A DNA stretch of 64,000 nucleotides from Candidatus Mediterraneibacter avicola (GCA_019115385.1 DXDR01000010.1:1-64000), one strand, 5' to 3'; positions 30,690 through 41,246 are shown, counted from the stretch's first letter. Translations and numbers: made by a program. The notes: generated by a model not told the origin, from the letters alone.

Positions 30690-31232
30690 TTATACTCCTT
30701 CCTGTTCTTCCAGTCCTTCCACCACTCCTATGAAGGGAAGGTTTCTATATTTCTGGGCGTAATCCAGTCCGTATCCCACCACAAATTCATCCGGGATCTC
30801 AAAGCCCAGGTAATCTGCCTTCACATCCTTTACCCTGCGATCCGGTTTATCCAGAAGCGTGCAGAGACGCATTCCCGCCGGATTTCTCTTTTTGAGGACA
30901 TCCATCAGGTAATACAGTGTATTGCCCGAATCCACAATATCCTCCACAATAAGCACTTCTTTATTTTCTATTGATTCATCAAGATCTTTAGCAATACGGA
31001 CGACTCCGCTGGATTTCGTCCCGTCGCCGTAGCTGCCTACACACATAAAATCCATGGATACCGGCACAGTGATCCTTTTAGCCAGTTCACACATAAAAAA
31101 TACTCCGCCCTTCAGAATACAGATCAGATGAATCTGCTTTCCCGCGTAATCTTCACTGATCTTCTCTCCCAATTCTTTAATTCTCCGATCCACCTCTTCT
31201 TCCGGGATCAGAACTCTGATTTTCTCTGCCAT
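30690..31232 (-). CDS. hpt: Hypoxanthine phosphoribosyltransferase
   Basis: [57 protein letters not shown]. Confidence 0.95.
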   Translation of the reverse strand: MAEKIRVLIPEEEVDRRIKELGEKISEDYAGKQIHLICILKGGVFFMCELAKRITVPVSMDFMCVGSYGDGTKSSGVVRIAKDLDESIENKEVLIVEDIVDSGNTLYYLMDVLKKRNPAGMRLCTLLDKPDRRVKDVKADYLGFEIPDEFVVGYGLDYAQKYRNLPFIGVVEGLEEQEGV

Positions 31233-32661
31233 CTGTTTTTTCCTCCGTTATTTTTATCTCAAGAATCCTTTTTGTCTCTTTACTGATCTGGTATTCTGCA
31301 CTCATCCTCATGCCCGGGATCCACATAACATGGCTTCCGTCTGCGATCAGGAGCATCTGATCTCTTTCCCTGCGGGGCACCTTTTCATTGATAAAATAGG
31401 ATTTCAGTTTCTGTCTTCCCCCGTCTTTTCCGATAACCAGATAATCTCCCGGCTGCCTTCTCCGTGCAGAAGGTGTATGTTTTATTATATCATAGTCAAA
31501 GCATTTCGTGTAACTTTTTTGCGGAATCTCCACTTCTGCGTTTTGCTCTGTTCTCGCATAAATCCTGCATGAGATGATCCAGGATGTGCCGGGGATATAC
31601 GTCTCTCCCGGAACAGCCAGCTCCTTGGGGCAGATGCTGTCCGGGCCGTCTCCGCTTTTCTGATGCTCATGTTTTTCCAGGGCCACGCCCTTGTAAGTCC
31701 GCAGCGCCGTCACGCCGTGAGGCAGGCTGATCTGTTTTCCCGGCTGCCGGCCAAACAGTTCCTGCACGCCTGACACATGGACTGCCTCCACATCCCTGCT
31801 CATCCCGGCCGCTGTACAGATGCACCGATGGATGAGCTGCTGTCGCACTGCCGGCGCCTCTTCTGCCAATGCTCTCTCCCGGATCTCCAGAACTGCCGGT
31901 TCCCCGGCCCTGACATCCACGCATCTCTTCCATGCCTCATCCACCCCCTGCATCAGATAGGCCCAGATATTCTGAGACTGCCTGGACAGTTCATCAAGAT
32001 GCCGGACTGTTTCCGCGTTTATCTGTGCGCAAAAGACCGGAAGGATATTGTGCCGGATCCGGTTTCTCGTATAGATGTCTTCCTCGTTGCTGCCATCCTT
32101 TCTCCAGGTTATTTCCGCCTGCACAAGGGCAGTCTCGATCTCCTCCCGGGAGACGCCCAGCAGCGGACGGATCCAGTTTCCATATACCGGACGAATGCCG
32201 CACAGTCCGCGGAGCCCTGTCCCCCGGGCAAGATTCAGCAGCACAGTTTCCGCATTATCATCCCGGTGGTGGGCCGTGGCAATCTTTGTTCCTCCGTCCT
32301 CCCTGCACATGATCTCAAAGGATTCCCGGCGCACCGCACGCCCGGCCTCCTCAGAAGATTGTTTCCTTTTTCTGGCAATTAATTCTACATTTTTATGAAA
32401 AATCCGGCAGGGAACATCCAGCTTCCGGCACAGTCCCTTTACGAACCGCTCGTCAGCGTCCGCCGCTTCCCCCCTGAGCCCATGGTTTACGTGGCACACC
32501 TTTACTGAAAATCCAAGCTTTTTCCTCAGGCTGCAGAGCACAAAAAGCAGACATACCGAATCTGCGCCGCCCGATACGCCTGCAATCACAACATCTCCCT
32601 GCTGTATCATGTTATATTCCCGGATCAGGGCCTCCGTCTTTGTTTCTATCTTTTCCATCAT
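31177..32661 (-). CDS. tilS: tRNA(Ile)-lysidine synthase
   Basis: VIAGVSGGADSVCLLFVL, HVNHGLRGEAADADE, ATAHHRDDNAETVLLNL. Confidence 0.95.
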   Translation of the reverse strand: MMEKIETKTEALIREYNMIQQGDVVIAGVSGGADSVCLLFVLCSLRKKLGFSVKVCHVNHGLRGEAADADERFVKGLCRKLDVPCRIFHKNVELIARKRKQSSEEAGRAVRRESFEIMCREDGGTKIATAHHRDDNAETVLLNLARGTGLRGLCGIRPVYGNWIRPLLGVSREEIETALVQAEITWRKDGSNEEDIYTRNRIRHNILPVFCAQINAETVRHLDELSRQSQNIWAYLMQGVDEAWKRCVDVRAGEPAVLEIRERALAEEAPAVRQQLIHRCICTAAGMSRDVEAVHVSGVQELFGRQPGKQISLPHGVTALRTYKGVALEKHEHQKSGDGPDSICPKELAVPGETYIPGTSWIISCRIYARTEQNAEVEIPQKSYTKCFDYDIIKHTPSARRRQPGDYLVIGKDGGRQKLKSYFINEKVPRRERDQMLLIADGSHVMWIPGMRMSAEYQISKETKRILEIKITEEKTDGRENQSSDPGRRGGSEN

Positions 32662-32712
32662 ATGTAAACTATACCCAATTCATGCCGAAAAGTAAAGTAT
32701 CCTCTGTCCACG

Positions 32713-34110
32713 TCAGCATTCCCACAGCCCCACAGCCAGTACGGTCATATCGTCTGCCGGCTCCTTTCCGGTCCATGCAAGCACCTGCTCCAGTACATAA
32801 TGAGCCATCTCCTTCGGATTGGATATGACGCTGCCCTGTATGATCGTCTCCAGAAGCAGATCCTGCTCGCCCACCGGCAGAGCGTCCAGCACCCCGTCGG
32901 TCACCATGATCACAAAATCTCCATCAGAAAGCTGCCGTTTTACGGAGTCGATCTCAATGGCATTCATCACTCCGATAGGGAGGCTTGTGGAACTGAGATG
33001 TTCCACAAGCTCTTTTTTCTTTATAAATGTTGATGACGCCCCCGCCTTGATGATCTCGCATTCCCCCGTATAGAGGTCAAACACTGTCATATCCACCGTG
33101 GAATAATGGATTTCCTCCCTCCCCATGACCAGGGTTGTATTGATCATCTGAATAGCCGTTTTTTCCGGGAATCCCGCATCCAAAAGTTCTTCCAACAGTT
33201 CGATCACAAGCGTGCTCTCCCGGCACGCTTCCTCTCCCGATCCCATTCCGTCAGACAGCGCCACGGCCTGTCTGCCTCCCGACAGCTCCAGCATGGCAAA
33301 GTTGTCCCCTGATATCTGGCTGCAGCCTTTTCCAATGCGCGCTGTGCCCTGCATGGTGTAATATGCCGGCCCTTCCCTGCAAACCACCGTCATATAGTTA
33401 TTTCCGATCACCTGGGTCGTTCCGCTCTGCAGGATCAGCCTGCGCCCAGCCGCCTCCGACACCGCTTTGACAAATTCCTTCGCCGAAATCTTCTTATGTT
33501 TTACGGACCTGGCGGTAACGTGTATCTCATACCGCCCCTCTTTTGTCATAAAAAAGTGCGCATAGAGCATACGGACTCCTTTTTTCTTCAGGGCTGCGCC
33601 GATCTTCTTTTCCAGGCGCTCATCCGTAAAAATACTGTTCTCCAGTTCCCTGGCAGTGCTGCGTATCATATCTGCAAATGTATCCATCTGAATGGCGCAT
33701 CCTTCCCGGCTTCTTGCCATCCGGTTGACCCATATCATGTTCTGGCGCGCGTCATGGAAACCCTCGAGCATTTCCCGGAGGAAGCGCGGCGCCATGATGC
33801 ATCTCTGCATCAGTTTTCTTTTCGTTTCTGTATTGAGTTCATTTCCATAGTGATCCACGGCAGACAGGATTTCATACCCCATCTGATAGGTATGTACAAA
33901 GTTTTCTACCCAGCACCAGCCGCATTTTTCACATTTTCCGCACACTTTCTCCCTCACTCTGGAAAACATGGCCTCGATTTCTTCATCTGAAAACGCCTGC
34001 CGTTTTTCTTCCAGTCCAAGAAACGTCTGCGACAGCTGCTTTATCGAATGTGCATAACGTTCTATCTGCTCCACATACGGACTGTTGTGGAGCGCCTGTC
34101 CGTCATTCAT
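32713..34110 (-). CDS. spoIIE: SpoIIE-family protein phosphatase lacking the N-terminal TM domain
   Basis: ALSDGMGSGEEACRES, MVTDGVLDALP, DDMTVLAVGLW; CGKCEKCGWCW cluster; canonical position upstream of tilS. Confidence 0.85.
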   Translation of the reverse strand: MNDGQALHNSPYVEQIERYAHSIKQLSQTFLGLEEKRQAFSDEEIEAMFSRVREKVCGKCEKCGWCWVENFVHTYQMGYEILSAVDHYGNELNTETKRKLMQRCIMAPRFLREMLEGFHDARQNMIWVNRMARSREGCAIQMDTFADMIRSTARELENSIFTDERLEKKIGAALKKKGVRMLYAHFFMTKEGRYEIHVTARSVKHKKISAKEFVKAVSEAAGRRLILQSGTTQVIGNNYMTVVCREGPAYYTMQGTARIGKGCSQISGDNFAMLELSGGRQAVALSDGMGSGEEACRESTLVIELLEELLDAGFPEKTAIQMINTTLVMGREEIHYSTVDMTVFDLYTGECEIIKAGASSTFIKKKELVEHLSSTSLPIGVMNAIEIDSVKRQLSDGDFVIMVTDGVLDALPVGEQDLLLETIIQGSVISNPKEMAHYVLEQVLAWTGKEPADDMTVLAVGLWEC

Positions 34111-34165
34111 GCCGGTAATCTCCCTTCACAAAAATCTTCCTCCCGCAAAGACTCTCCCTGACGCA

Positions 34166-34196
34166 AAGACTCCGGGAGAACTTCTCCCGGAGTCTT
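34166..34196. repeat. 31-bp perfect palindrome AAGACTCCGGGAGAA-C-TTCTCCCGGAGTCTT between divIC and spoIIE
   Basis: 15-bp perfect arms, 1-nt centre. Confidence 0.75.
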
Positions 34197-34251
34197 CATT
34201 AGTAATATTCATATCTCTGTGCAGAACCGCCCTGCTGACATCCTTGTCCCG

Positions 34252-34593
34252 CTATTCTGCCGCTTTGAAAATAATCTCATTCGGATCTACAAGATCTAAC
34301 TTTTCTTCCGCCGTTTCCTTGACGTACTCGTCAGTCTTGACATACTCTTTAAATTCTTCTACCTCTTCGGCGCGCTTCTTCTCGTCGTCAATCTGAGACT
34401 GCAGCTGCTCCTCCTGCTCCTTGTACTCGGAATTCTTTGCCTGGAGCCTCAGAGAGCTCACTGTGAGCACTCCAGAAAGAAATACAAGCACCGTGCAGAT
34501 CATCACGATACTTCTTCTGTACCGGCTCAGCCTGGAGTTTTTCTTTCTGCCGCGCTGCCTGCCTGTCCCTTTTCTTTTATACATACGATTCAC
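34252..34593 (-). CDS. divIC: Septum formation initiator family protein (DivIC/FtsB-like)
   Basis: Single TM then coiled coil; divIC-spoIIE-tilS synteny. Confidence 0.8.
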   Translation of the reverse strand: MNRMYKRKGTGRQRGRKKNSRLSRYRRSIVMICTVLVFLSGVLTVSSLRLQAKNSEYKEQEEQLQSQIDDEKKRAEEVEEFKEYVKTDEYVKETAEEKLDLVDPNEIIFKAAE

Positions 34594-34637
34594 CCAACTT
34601 GTTAATTATTTTTTACTGCTCCCCGTTAGAAATTATT

Positions 34638-34967
34638 CTATCTGTTTTTCCCGGACTTTTCAAGTTTTTTCTGAAACTTTACATTTATTTTTTTGCCAAG
34701 CCGGATAATGCAGCCCCCCACGCCTGCCCCGGATAAAAGTCCCAGAACAAAAAACCATCTCACGCTTCCGTATGTGGTATCGTACATCTGTTTAAAAATA
34801 AAGCCGCTGGCTGCCAGCCAGAACAGGATGTCCTCCACTCCGGCTGCGGCAGTGCTGTGCTTTACGATATGCCTGAAACAGATCAGCACATAGTACGCGA
34901 ACAGTACCATCATGCCGCCAAGCCCCGCATACAGAAAAATCAGCGCCTCCATGCCAATTCCGATCAT
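34638..34967 (-). CDS. yabQ: Spore cortex biosynthesis protein YabQ
   Basis: Multi-TM small protein between yabP and divIC. Confidence 0.75.
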   Translation of the reverse strand: MIGIGMEALIFLYAGLGGMMVLFAYYVLICFRHIVKHSTAAAGVEDILFWLAASGFIFKQMYDTTYGSVRWFFVLGLLSGAGVGGCIIRLGKKINVKFQKKLEKSGKNR

Positions 34968-34976
34968 AGCACGCCC

Positions 34977-35261
34977 CTATTTAAACAGACGGGAGAAAAA
35001 GCTTTCGTTCTGCCGTCCCGCCTGGGAAACACTGGAATAGGCTACGCTGTCAATATTCCCCGACAGATCTACCTCGCCCTTTTCCACGCTCAGCCTGTTG
35101 ACATGAAGATCTGTACCCTTGACCATCAGCATTCCCTGCTCCGTCTCCAGCAGAATTTCATTGAGGTCAAAGGAGAGTACATCCAGAACCCCTGTAACCA
35201 TACTTGTTTTCCTGTTGTTGACCACAAGCTTATGTGTCTTTGCGATCCGCTGCTCCTCCAT
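34977..35261 (-). CDS. yabP: Sporulation protein YabP
   Basis: HKLVVNNRKTSMVTGVLDVLSFDLNEILLETEQGMLMVKG. Confidence 0.9.
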   Translation of the reverse strand: MEEQRIAKTHKLVVNNRKTSMVTGVLDVLSFDLNEILLETEQGMLMVKGTDLHVNRLSVEKGEVDLSGNIDSVAYSSVSQAGRQNESFFSRLFK

Positions 35262-35341
35262 ATATGCACCTCCCCGGCGCTTCTTGCAACGCCTGTTCTT
35301 ATATATATGAAGGGCTGTACCGACTTATGACTTCTGTCATG

Positions 35342-35623
35342 TCAGATATAGCGGAACATATCTTTTGCCTCTTCCTTTTTCGATGTATCCTGGAGTTTCA
35401 GGACTTCAGCCTTCACAGACTTTGTCCCAAACTGGATTTCAATAATATCTCCTTCTTTCAGCCTGACAGAAGCTTTTGCCGGCTTCCCATTTACAGTGAC
35501 CCTCCCTGCGTCGCAGGCCTCGTTGGCCACGGTTCTTCGCTTAATCAACCTGGAAACCTTCAGAAATTTGTCCAGACGCATTTTCTCACCTCCCCGAACT
35601 GCCCTGGGAGAAAGAAAAGGCAC
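35342..35623 (-). CDS. S4-domain RNA-binding protein (RqcP/HslR-like)
   Basis: MRLDKFLKVSRLIKRRTVANEACDAGRVTVNGKPAK; likely start MRLDK. Confidence 0.9.
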   Translation of the reverse strand: MPFLSPRAVRGGEKMRLDKFLKVSRLIKRRTVANEACDAGRVTVNGKPAKASVRLKEGDIIEIQFGTKSVKAEVLKLQDTSKKEEAKDMFRYI

Positions 35624-35652
35624 TTACAATGTCCTCTGCATCGTAAGTGCCT
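35618..35652 (-). terminator. Terminator of the HU gene
   Basis: AGGCACTTACGATG..CATTGTAAGTGCCTTTTCTTT on minus strand. Confidence 0.75.
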
Positions 35653-35704
35653 GTCCTCTCAGCACATAAAATGTTTAACATCCTTTTCTCATGGAAAAAG
35701 CAGA

Positions 35705-35977
35705 CTAGTTGATCGCATCCTTTAAAGCTTTTCCGGCTTTGAATTTCGGCGCCTTGCAGGCAGCAATCTTCATCGTCTTTCCTGTCTGCGGGTTTCTGCC
35801 TTCTCTTGCAGCTCTCTTGCTTACTTCAAACGTACCAAAGCCAACAAGCTGAACCTTGTCGTCAGCTTTCAGCTGCTCTGTGACAACATCTACGAATGCC
35901 TTAAGCGCTTTCTCAGAATCTTTTTTTGAAATCTCGGCCCTCTCTGCTACTGCTGCTACTAATTCTGTTTTGTTCAT
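35705..35977 (-). CDS. hup: HU family DNA-binding protein
   Basis: [46 protein letters not shown]. Confidence 0.96.
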   Translation of the reverse strand: MNKTELVAAVAERAEISKKDSEKALKAFVDVVTEQLKADDKVQLVGFGTFEVSKRAAREGRNPQTGKTMKIAACKAPKFKAGKALKDAIN

Positions 35978-36133
35978 GAGTTAATTCCTCCTCTTTATTG
36001 TATCCGCATACAATTTTATTCTGATTTTAAAGGGGGACATGAAACTTCGTCCACATGAATCCGCCTTTATGTACTGTTATAACGGTTTCCCGTCTCTTTG
36101 TCAAGATTTTTCCGCGTTTTTCAGGCTTTTACT

Positions 36134-37138
36134 TCACAATTTCAACGAGAAAACATTTTTCAGAAACGTGTATTTTTCGCTCCACTGACGGACGACCGTC
36201 TCCAGCTTCTCAACATTTTTTTCAGGAAGCCAGGCCTTATTTGACCGGTAGTAGCTGCTGGCAGTTTTCCAGAATTTCTCCGGATAGGCAAGAAACAGGC
36301 CGATATAAAGCTTTTCCGTTTCCTCCAGCCTGCGCTCACTCTCGTACGCCTCAAGAATCAGTTTGCCAATATTTTCTTTCCATCGAAATTTTTCCATTGC
36401 TTTTCTTAGGAAATAATATAAATCATGCGCCTGAATATCCACTCGCATATGCTCAAAATTTGTCACTCCCATACCCCCGGGAAAAATGAGCAGGTTGTGG
36501 TAATTGTAGTCGCCATGCGCCAGGCTTCCCCGGCGGACGCTCTCATCGTACAGTTCCAGACAGCCGGACTCCGCCAGCTGTTCTGCAACTGTACAGGCCA
36601 TGGCATATATTTTCTCAAAACTTTCAAGAAACAGATATTCAAATTTACTTTTTGCCACTCTTCCACGGATAAAAGAGCGCACTTTTTTCAGCTCCCTGTT
36701 GTGGCGTTCGATCTCTTCAAGAGGATTTCTACGCACAGAAAGCGCCGGCAGCGTTTGAGACTCTCCGGACTCTGCTGCCAGATTCATTTTCCCGTGGAGA
36801 ACAGCAAGACCTCTGGCCGCGCGCGCCAGTTCCGCCTCCTTCTTCATATCACACTCGCGCCCGCTGTACCACTTTTTCATCATATATTTCGTTCCATCTC
36901 TGGAAATGCAGAGAAATTCACCGTCTCCTGTGGCGACCGGGGTGTCAACCGACACGCCCATAGCCTCCAGGCGTCTCTCGACAAGATACATGGAAAGGGC
37001 GTGCTTCTCAGATATCTTCGTTTCTTTCAGCAGCATGGCGCCTTTATTTGTATCGCAAAAAAACGCACCCCTTATCCGCCGGGTGCCTCTTACCTCTATT
37101 TCATATTTCTCCAATATTTCCAACTCGTACTCTCTCAT
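36134..37138 (-). CDS. CotS-family spore coat / aminoglycoside phosphotransferase-fold kinase
   Basis: Kinase-fold pattern, LAHGDYNYHNLL, DLYYFLRKAMEK; likely start MREYELE. Confidence 0.75.
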   Translation of the reverse strand: MREYELEILEKYEIEVRGTRRIRGAFFCDTNKGAMLLKETKISEKHALSMYLVERRLEAMGVSVDTPVATGDGEFLCISRDGTKYMMKKWYSGRECDMKKEAELARAARGLAVLHGKMNLAAESGESQTLPALSVRRNPLEEIERHNRELKKVRSFIRGRVAKSKFEYLFLESFEKIYAMACTVAEQLAESGCLELYDESVRRGSLAHGDYNYHNLLIFPGGMGVTNFEHMRVDIQAHDLYYFLRKAMEKFRWKENIGKLILEAYESERRLEETEKLYIGLFLAYPEKFWKTASSYYRSNKAWLPEKNVEKLETVVRQWSEKYTFLKNVFSLKL

Positions 37139-37204
37139 GGCTGCCCCCTGTCCCGCACATATTCTGGTCCTTTCTAATCTATGAAGAGGGCAGCCCAAGT
37201 ATGC

Positions 37205-38539
37205 TTACAATCCCAGCTTTTCTTTTACATATTCACACAGATGTTCCCTGTTGTTCCTGACGGGATCGTCAATGACATATTCCAGAAGCTCGCTGAGCAT
37301 GCTTCCGATCTCACGGCCCGGCTGCATCCCCAGTTCCATGAGTTCCCTTCCGCCTACCGCAAGCTGGCGGAGCGTTACGCACTCGTCATTGAGCAGGATT
37401 TCCTGATACAGCTCCCGCATGGCTACAATATTTTCAATCTTCTCCCTTCTCCTGTACGGACTCTGTGCCTTTGCATCCGCCATGCGCACAGCCAGGTAAT
37501 AAGGGAACAGATCGACTCCTATACGGTTCATGGCCCGCCGTACATTCCGGGCGGTCGGCTCTACTCTGTAGTCATGATAGCACACCAGTCTGGTTACTTT
37601 TTTCACCGTATCATTGTCAAATTTCAGACGGCGCAGAACTGTTCTGGCAATCTCCTCGCTTACAAGGGCATGTCCTTTGAAATGGTCCCTTCCGTTCTCG
37701 TCCGTCGTTTTTACAGAAGGCTTGCCCATGTCGTGGAACAGCATGGTCAGCCGCAGGATTTTGTCTCGCTTCACATTTTTCATCGCGTGGATCGTGTGTT
37801 CGGCCACGTCATACTTATGGTGAGGCGTGTGCTGTTCCACACCTGTCATGGCGTCCCATTCCGGGAGGATAACCTTTGTTATTCCAAGCTCGCAGGCGTC
37901 CCGGATCCGCTCGGGATGAGGCGACACGAGCAGCTTGACCAGTTCCGCCTGGATCCGCTCCGCGCTGATCTTATCAAGAGTCGGGGCAAGATTTCTTACC
38001 GCCTCCGCCGTATGAGGCTCAATCGGGAAGTCCAGCTGAGCGGAAAAACGCACCGCCCGCAGAATTCGGAGAGCATCCTCAGAAAAACGTTCCCTCGGAT
38101 CTCCGACACAGCGGATCAAATGGTGATTCAGATCCCGCATTCCCCCAAACACATCCACAAGCCGCACCTCGTCATTGTACGCCATGGCATTGATCGTAAA
38201 GTCCCTGCGCTGAAGATCTTCCTCCAGGCGGCTGGTAAACTTTACTTCTTTCGGATGCCTGCCGTCTTCATATGCGCCGTCCACCCGGTAAGTAGTCACT
38301 TCAAAACTGTCCTTTCCGATCAGAACCGTAACTGTCCCATGTTCAATCCCGGTATCCACTGTCCGGCGGAACAGGCGTTTGATCTCCTCCGGCTTCGCCG
38401 AGGTCGTAATATCCCAGTCCTCAGGTCTTCTCGCCAGGATCGAATCCCTGACACAGCCTCCCACCGCAAAAGCTTCATATCCGTGAAGCTGAAGATTATT
38501 AATGATCATCAGTACCTTTCTCGGCAGTGTTATCTTCAT
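37205..38539 (-). CDS. cca: CCA tRNA nucleotidyltransferase (HD-containing)
   Basis: AFAVGGCVRDSILARRPEDWDITT, RRDFTINAMAY, LTMLFHDMGKP. Confidence 0.93.
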   Translation of the reverse strand: MKITLPRKVLMIINNLQLHGYEAFAVGGCVRDSILARRPEDWDITTSAKPEEIKRLFRRTVDTGIEHGTVTVLIGKDSFEVTTYRVDGAYEDGRHPKEVKFTSRLEEDLQRRDFTINAMAYNDEVRLVDVFGGMRDLNHHLIRCVGDPRERFSEDALRILRAVRFSAQLDFPIEPHTAEAVRNLAPTLDKISAERIQAELVKLLVSPHPERIRDACELGITKVILPEWDAMTGVEQHTPHHKYDVAEHTIHAMKNVKRDKILRLTMLFHDMGKPSVKTTDENGRDHFKGHALVSEEIARTVLRRLKFDNDTVKKVTRLVCYHDYRVEPTARNVRRAMNRIGVDLFPYYLAVRMADAKAQSPYRRREKIENIVAMRELYQEILLNDECVTLRQLAVGGRELMELGMQPGREIGSMLSELLEYVIDDPVRNNREHLCEYVKEKLGL

Positions 38540-38554
38540 AATCTATTTTCCTCC

Positions 38555-38577
38555 CAAAAGGGGCCTGACCCCTTTCG
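38555..38577. repeat. Palindrome copy 4 (CAAAAGGGGCCTGACCCCTTTcG)
   Basis: Abuts the stop codon of the upstream AAA gene at 38578. Confidence 0.7.
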
Positions 38578-40193
38578 TCAATATTTTCTGAATTGTCGCA
38601 AAATTTCTTCTTCTCTTTTACTGCAGGTTAATATTATAACCTGTCTTTTCTGTCTGCTCAACCATTTTAACACAGATTGTAGTCTTTTCTCATCATACAG
38701 GGCAAATGTGTCGTCCAGGATGACGGGCATGGGTTCGTCCTGAAGGATTTCCGAGGATGCCATTCTGACGGAAAACCAGATCTGCTCAAGTGTTCCTCTG
38801 CTCAGGCGGTCTGCCGGAATACGACGAGTGCCGTCCCAGGCCGATATCTGCAGCTTTTCTCCGATTTCCAGGCTCTGGTATCTGCCCTCCGTCAGTTCTG
38901 CGAATATGTCGGAGGCTTTTTTATTCAGGCGTCCGGCAGTCTGCCGGCCAAGAGCCTCCGCCGCCAGCCTGACCTGCTCTTGTGCCCTCTTTAAGGCGCG
39001 GCAGCGTCTGGCAAGATTCTTCTCTGTGTCTCCGGGCTCCGTCTCTTCACTTTGTTCCCGCAGATTACTGCAGCGGATTTCCTTTTCTTTCCACTCCGCC
39101 CGGATGCGCTCCATCTCCCAGCGAATACGCTCCGTCTCCCCGCTGTCACGGTCAGCCCGGAATTCTTCTTTATCTGCCTCTTCTGCCCGGTTCCTTCCCA
39201 CCTTTGTACGGATATAGACTCCCGCTGCCAGAATTCCTGCGCCGGCCAGAAAAAGAATGACGGATACGGCAAAAACCAGTCCCCCCGCAGCGGCCTGCTG
39301 CAGGTCATTGCTCAGGAGCCATCCCAAAACACTTCCGCATATGCCTGCAAATACGGCGGCTAAGCCGCCTGCGATGACCCCTGCCGCAGGCTTGTTCCTC
39401 TGACCTTCCCTTTTCCCGGTTTCTTCTCCATTTTCAGTATATTTCCCGTCCTCATACCTTTTTCTCTCCTCCAGCTCCCCGGCTGCCCCTTGTCTGCCAC
39501 CGCGCAGAGCCGCAAGCTGCTCCTTTTTCTCTTTATATTCAGCTGACAGATCCGCAATATCCTGTTCCAGATATCTGCACTCCTGGAGCATCTTCCGTGT
39601 CATTTCGTCGCGTGCTCCCGCTGCTTTGTGCAGCGCCTTTTCCGTCTCCTTCTGCTTTTCCCGCAGGCTCTTCAGCGCGCCGTTTACGTCAATGTCTCCC
39701 CCTCCTGTCTCGCAGAAGTTGGCTGCATAATTTTCCAGCGCCGACGAAAGTTCCTGCCCCGGGGCGGCGGCAAGCTGCCCCACGGAAACGGTGCTGTCAT
39801 AAAGGGATGCGCTCATACCTCCGAGCAGCATTTCCAGATCTCCATGCTCCACCGACAATTCTTCACCGTCATCCTCGCATACCAGCGACGCCCGCTTTGT
39901 ATACCGGTCAAAATTCCGTTCCAGCCGAAATCGTTTCCCACCGCACCGGAACCACAGAACGCCTGCGTAACTGCCCGGATTTTCCCAGGGCTCATAGCGG
40001 GTAAAAGCATCCTTTGCCGCAGCCTTTCCCCGCCCGCGCTCCATCCCGAACAGCATGGCGCGGATAAATGCGTGAAGGGTAGACTTCCCGGATTCATTTT
40101 CCCCATAAAGCACCTGGACGCCGTCAGAAAACCTGAGACGTCTTTCAGACAGCATACCAAAATTTTTTATATAAATCTCTGTGATTATCATAC
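38578..40193 (-). CDS. SbcC/YhaN-like AAA ATPase with internal TM pair
   Basis: IKNFGMLSERRLRFSDGVQVLYGENESGKSTLHAFI Walker A; LSRGTLEQIWFSVRMA signature, MPVILDDTFALYD Walker B. Confidence 0.82.
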
Positions 40194-41246
40194 TCTCCCC
40201 CGGTTCTCCAAAAGCGCTTCTACCCCCTCGCACAGCGCCTGATACTCCTCGCTGTCTCTGGTGCAGCCTGCAAATCCCGCTATATACGCTCCGATCAGAT
40301 TTCCTTCGTTCTCTCTGAGCATCCTGTCAAAATCATAAGCAGGATGCGTCTCGTCTACGATTTCCAGAACATTTCCCCAATCTTTCATCCGCTCTGTATG
40401 AAAGAAAATCTCACTGCTTCTTCCGCCTTTTAGAGTGATCTTGTAAATATTTTCCTCCCCGTATTCTCTTATATGATCCCGTATTCTTTCTTTCACACTC
40501 CCGGAAGTATCATCTTCGTCAACCTGGATTTCCAGGTTTATATATTCTCTGGAGGCGCAGGACACCCGGCGGGTACGGATTCCTTTTTCTGTGATCTCCC
40601 CGCCCACATAACCGTGGGAGCCTGCGTCATTGCAGTCGATCGGCTCCAGCGCCCCGGCATAGACCATACGGTCGCCGCGCACAGACCGGGGTTTGTGGAT
40701 ATGTCCCAGGGCGACATAGGAAAATCCGGCCCGTTCCAGGTTCTCCCAGTCAATGGGAATATGCCGGTCGTCCCCGCCGTGGGCAAGAAGAATCTCATAC
40801 TTCTGTCTTCCCTCTGGAGCAGCCGCATTGTACAACGGCTCCCGGATTTCCCTGCTGTGGTAGCTCAGCCCATAAACTGCAGTCTGCAGTTCATCAAACT
40901 CGACACATTCCAGCCCTTTTCCAAAAAGCGTATGTACATTTTCGCACCACCGAAAGGTACGGTAATAAGAATCTTTTTTGATATAATCATGGTTTCCCGC
41001 AATTAAGACGACCTGCGTATGGGAAAGAGTAGAAAACAGATAATTTACTTCCTTTAATTCTCGCAGAAGAGGCTGCCGGTGAAACAGATCGCCGGCGATC
41101 AAAAGAAGGTCTGTCCGCTCCGTCCGGCAGACTCCGACGACATGTTCAAATGCAGCCCAGAGTTCCTCCGGCCTTTTCTCCGTGTATGCCGGGCCTGCAT
41201 CCGGCTGTGCTCCCAGATGTACGTCGGCAATGTGGATAAATTTCAT
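40188..41246 (-). CDS. Metallophosphoesterase/SbcD-like DNA repair exonuclease (YhaO-like)
   Basis: MKFIHIADVHLGA, LLIAGDLFHRQP, VLIAGNHD, YVALGHIHKP. Confidence 0.9.
   Translation of the reverse strand: MKFIHIADVHLGAQPDAGPAYTEKRPEELWAAFEHVVGVCRTERTDLLLIAGDLFHRQPLLRELKEVNYLFSTLSHTQVVLIAGNHDYIKKDSYYRTFRWCENVHTLFGKGLECVEFDELQTAVYGLSYHSREIREPLYNAAAPEGRQKYEILLAHGGDDRHIPIDWENLERAGFSYVALGHIHKPRSVRGDRMVYAGALEPIDCNDAGSHGYVGGEITEKGIRTRRVSCASREYINLEIQVDEDDTSGSVKERIRDHIREYGEENIYKITLKGGRSSEIFFHTERMKDWGNVLEIVDETHPAYDFDRMLRENEGNLIGAYIAGFAGCTRDSEEYQALCEGVEALLENRGRV

Noticed and set aside
37181-38743. 520-aa plus-strand ORF opposite the CCA-adding enzyme
   Set aside because: Antisense shadow of a motif-verified CDS
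38578-41246. YhaN/YhaO-like AAA-nuclease pair as a novel defence system
   Set aside because: SbcC/SbcD-type repair pair with housekeeping context (cca, asnS); no accessory signature
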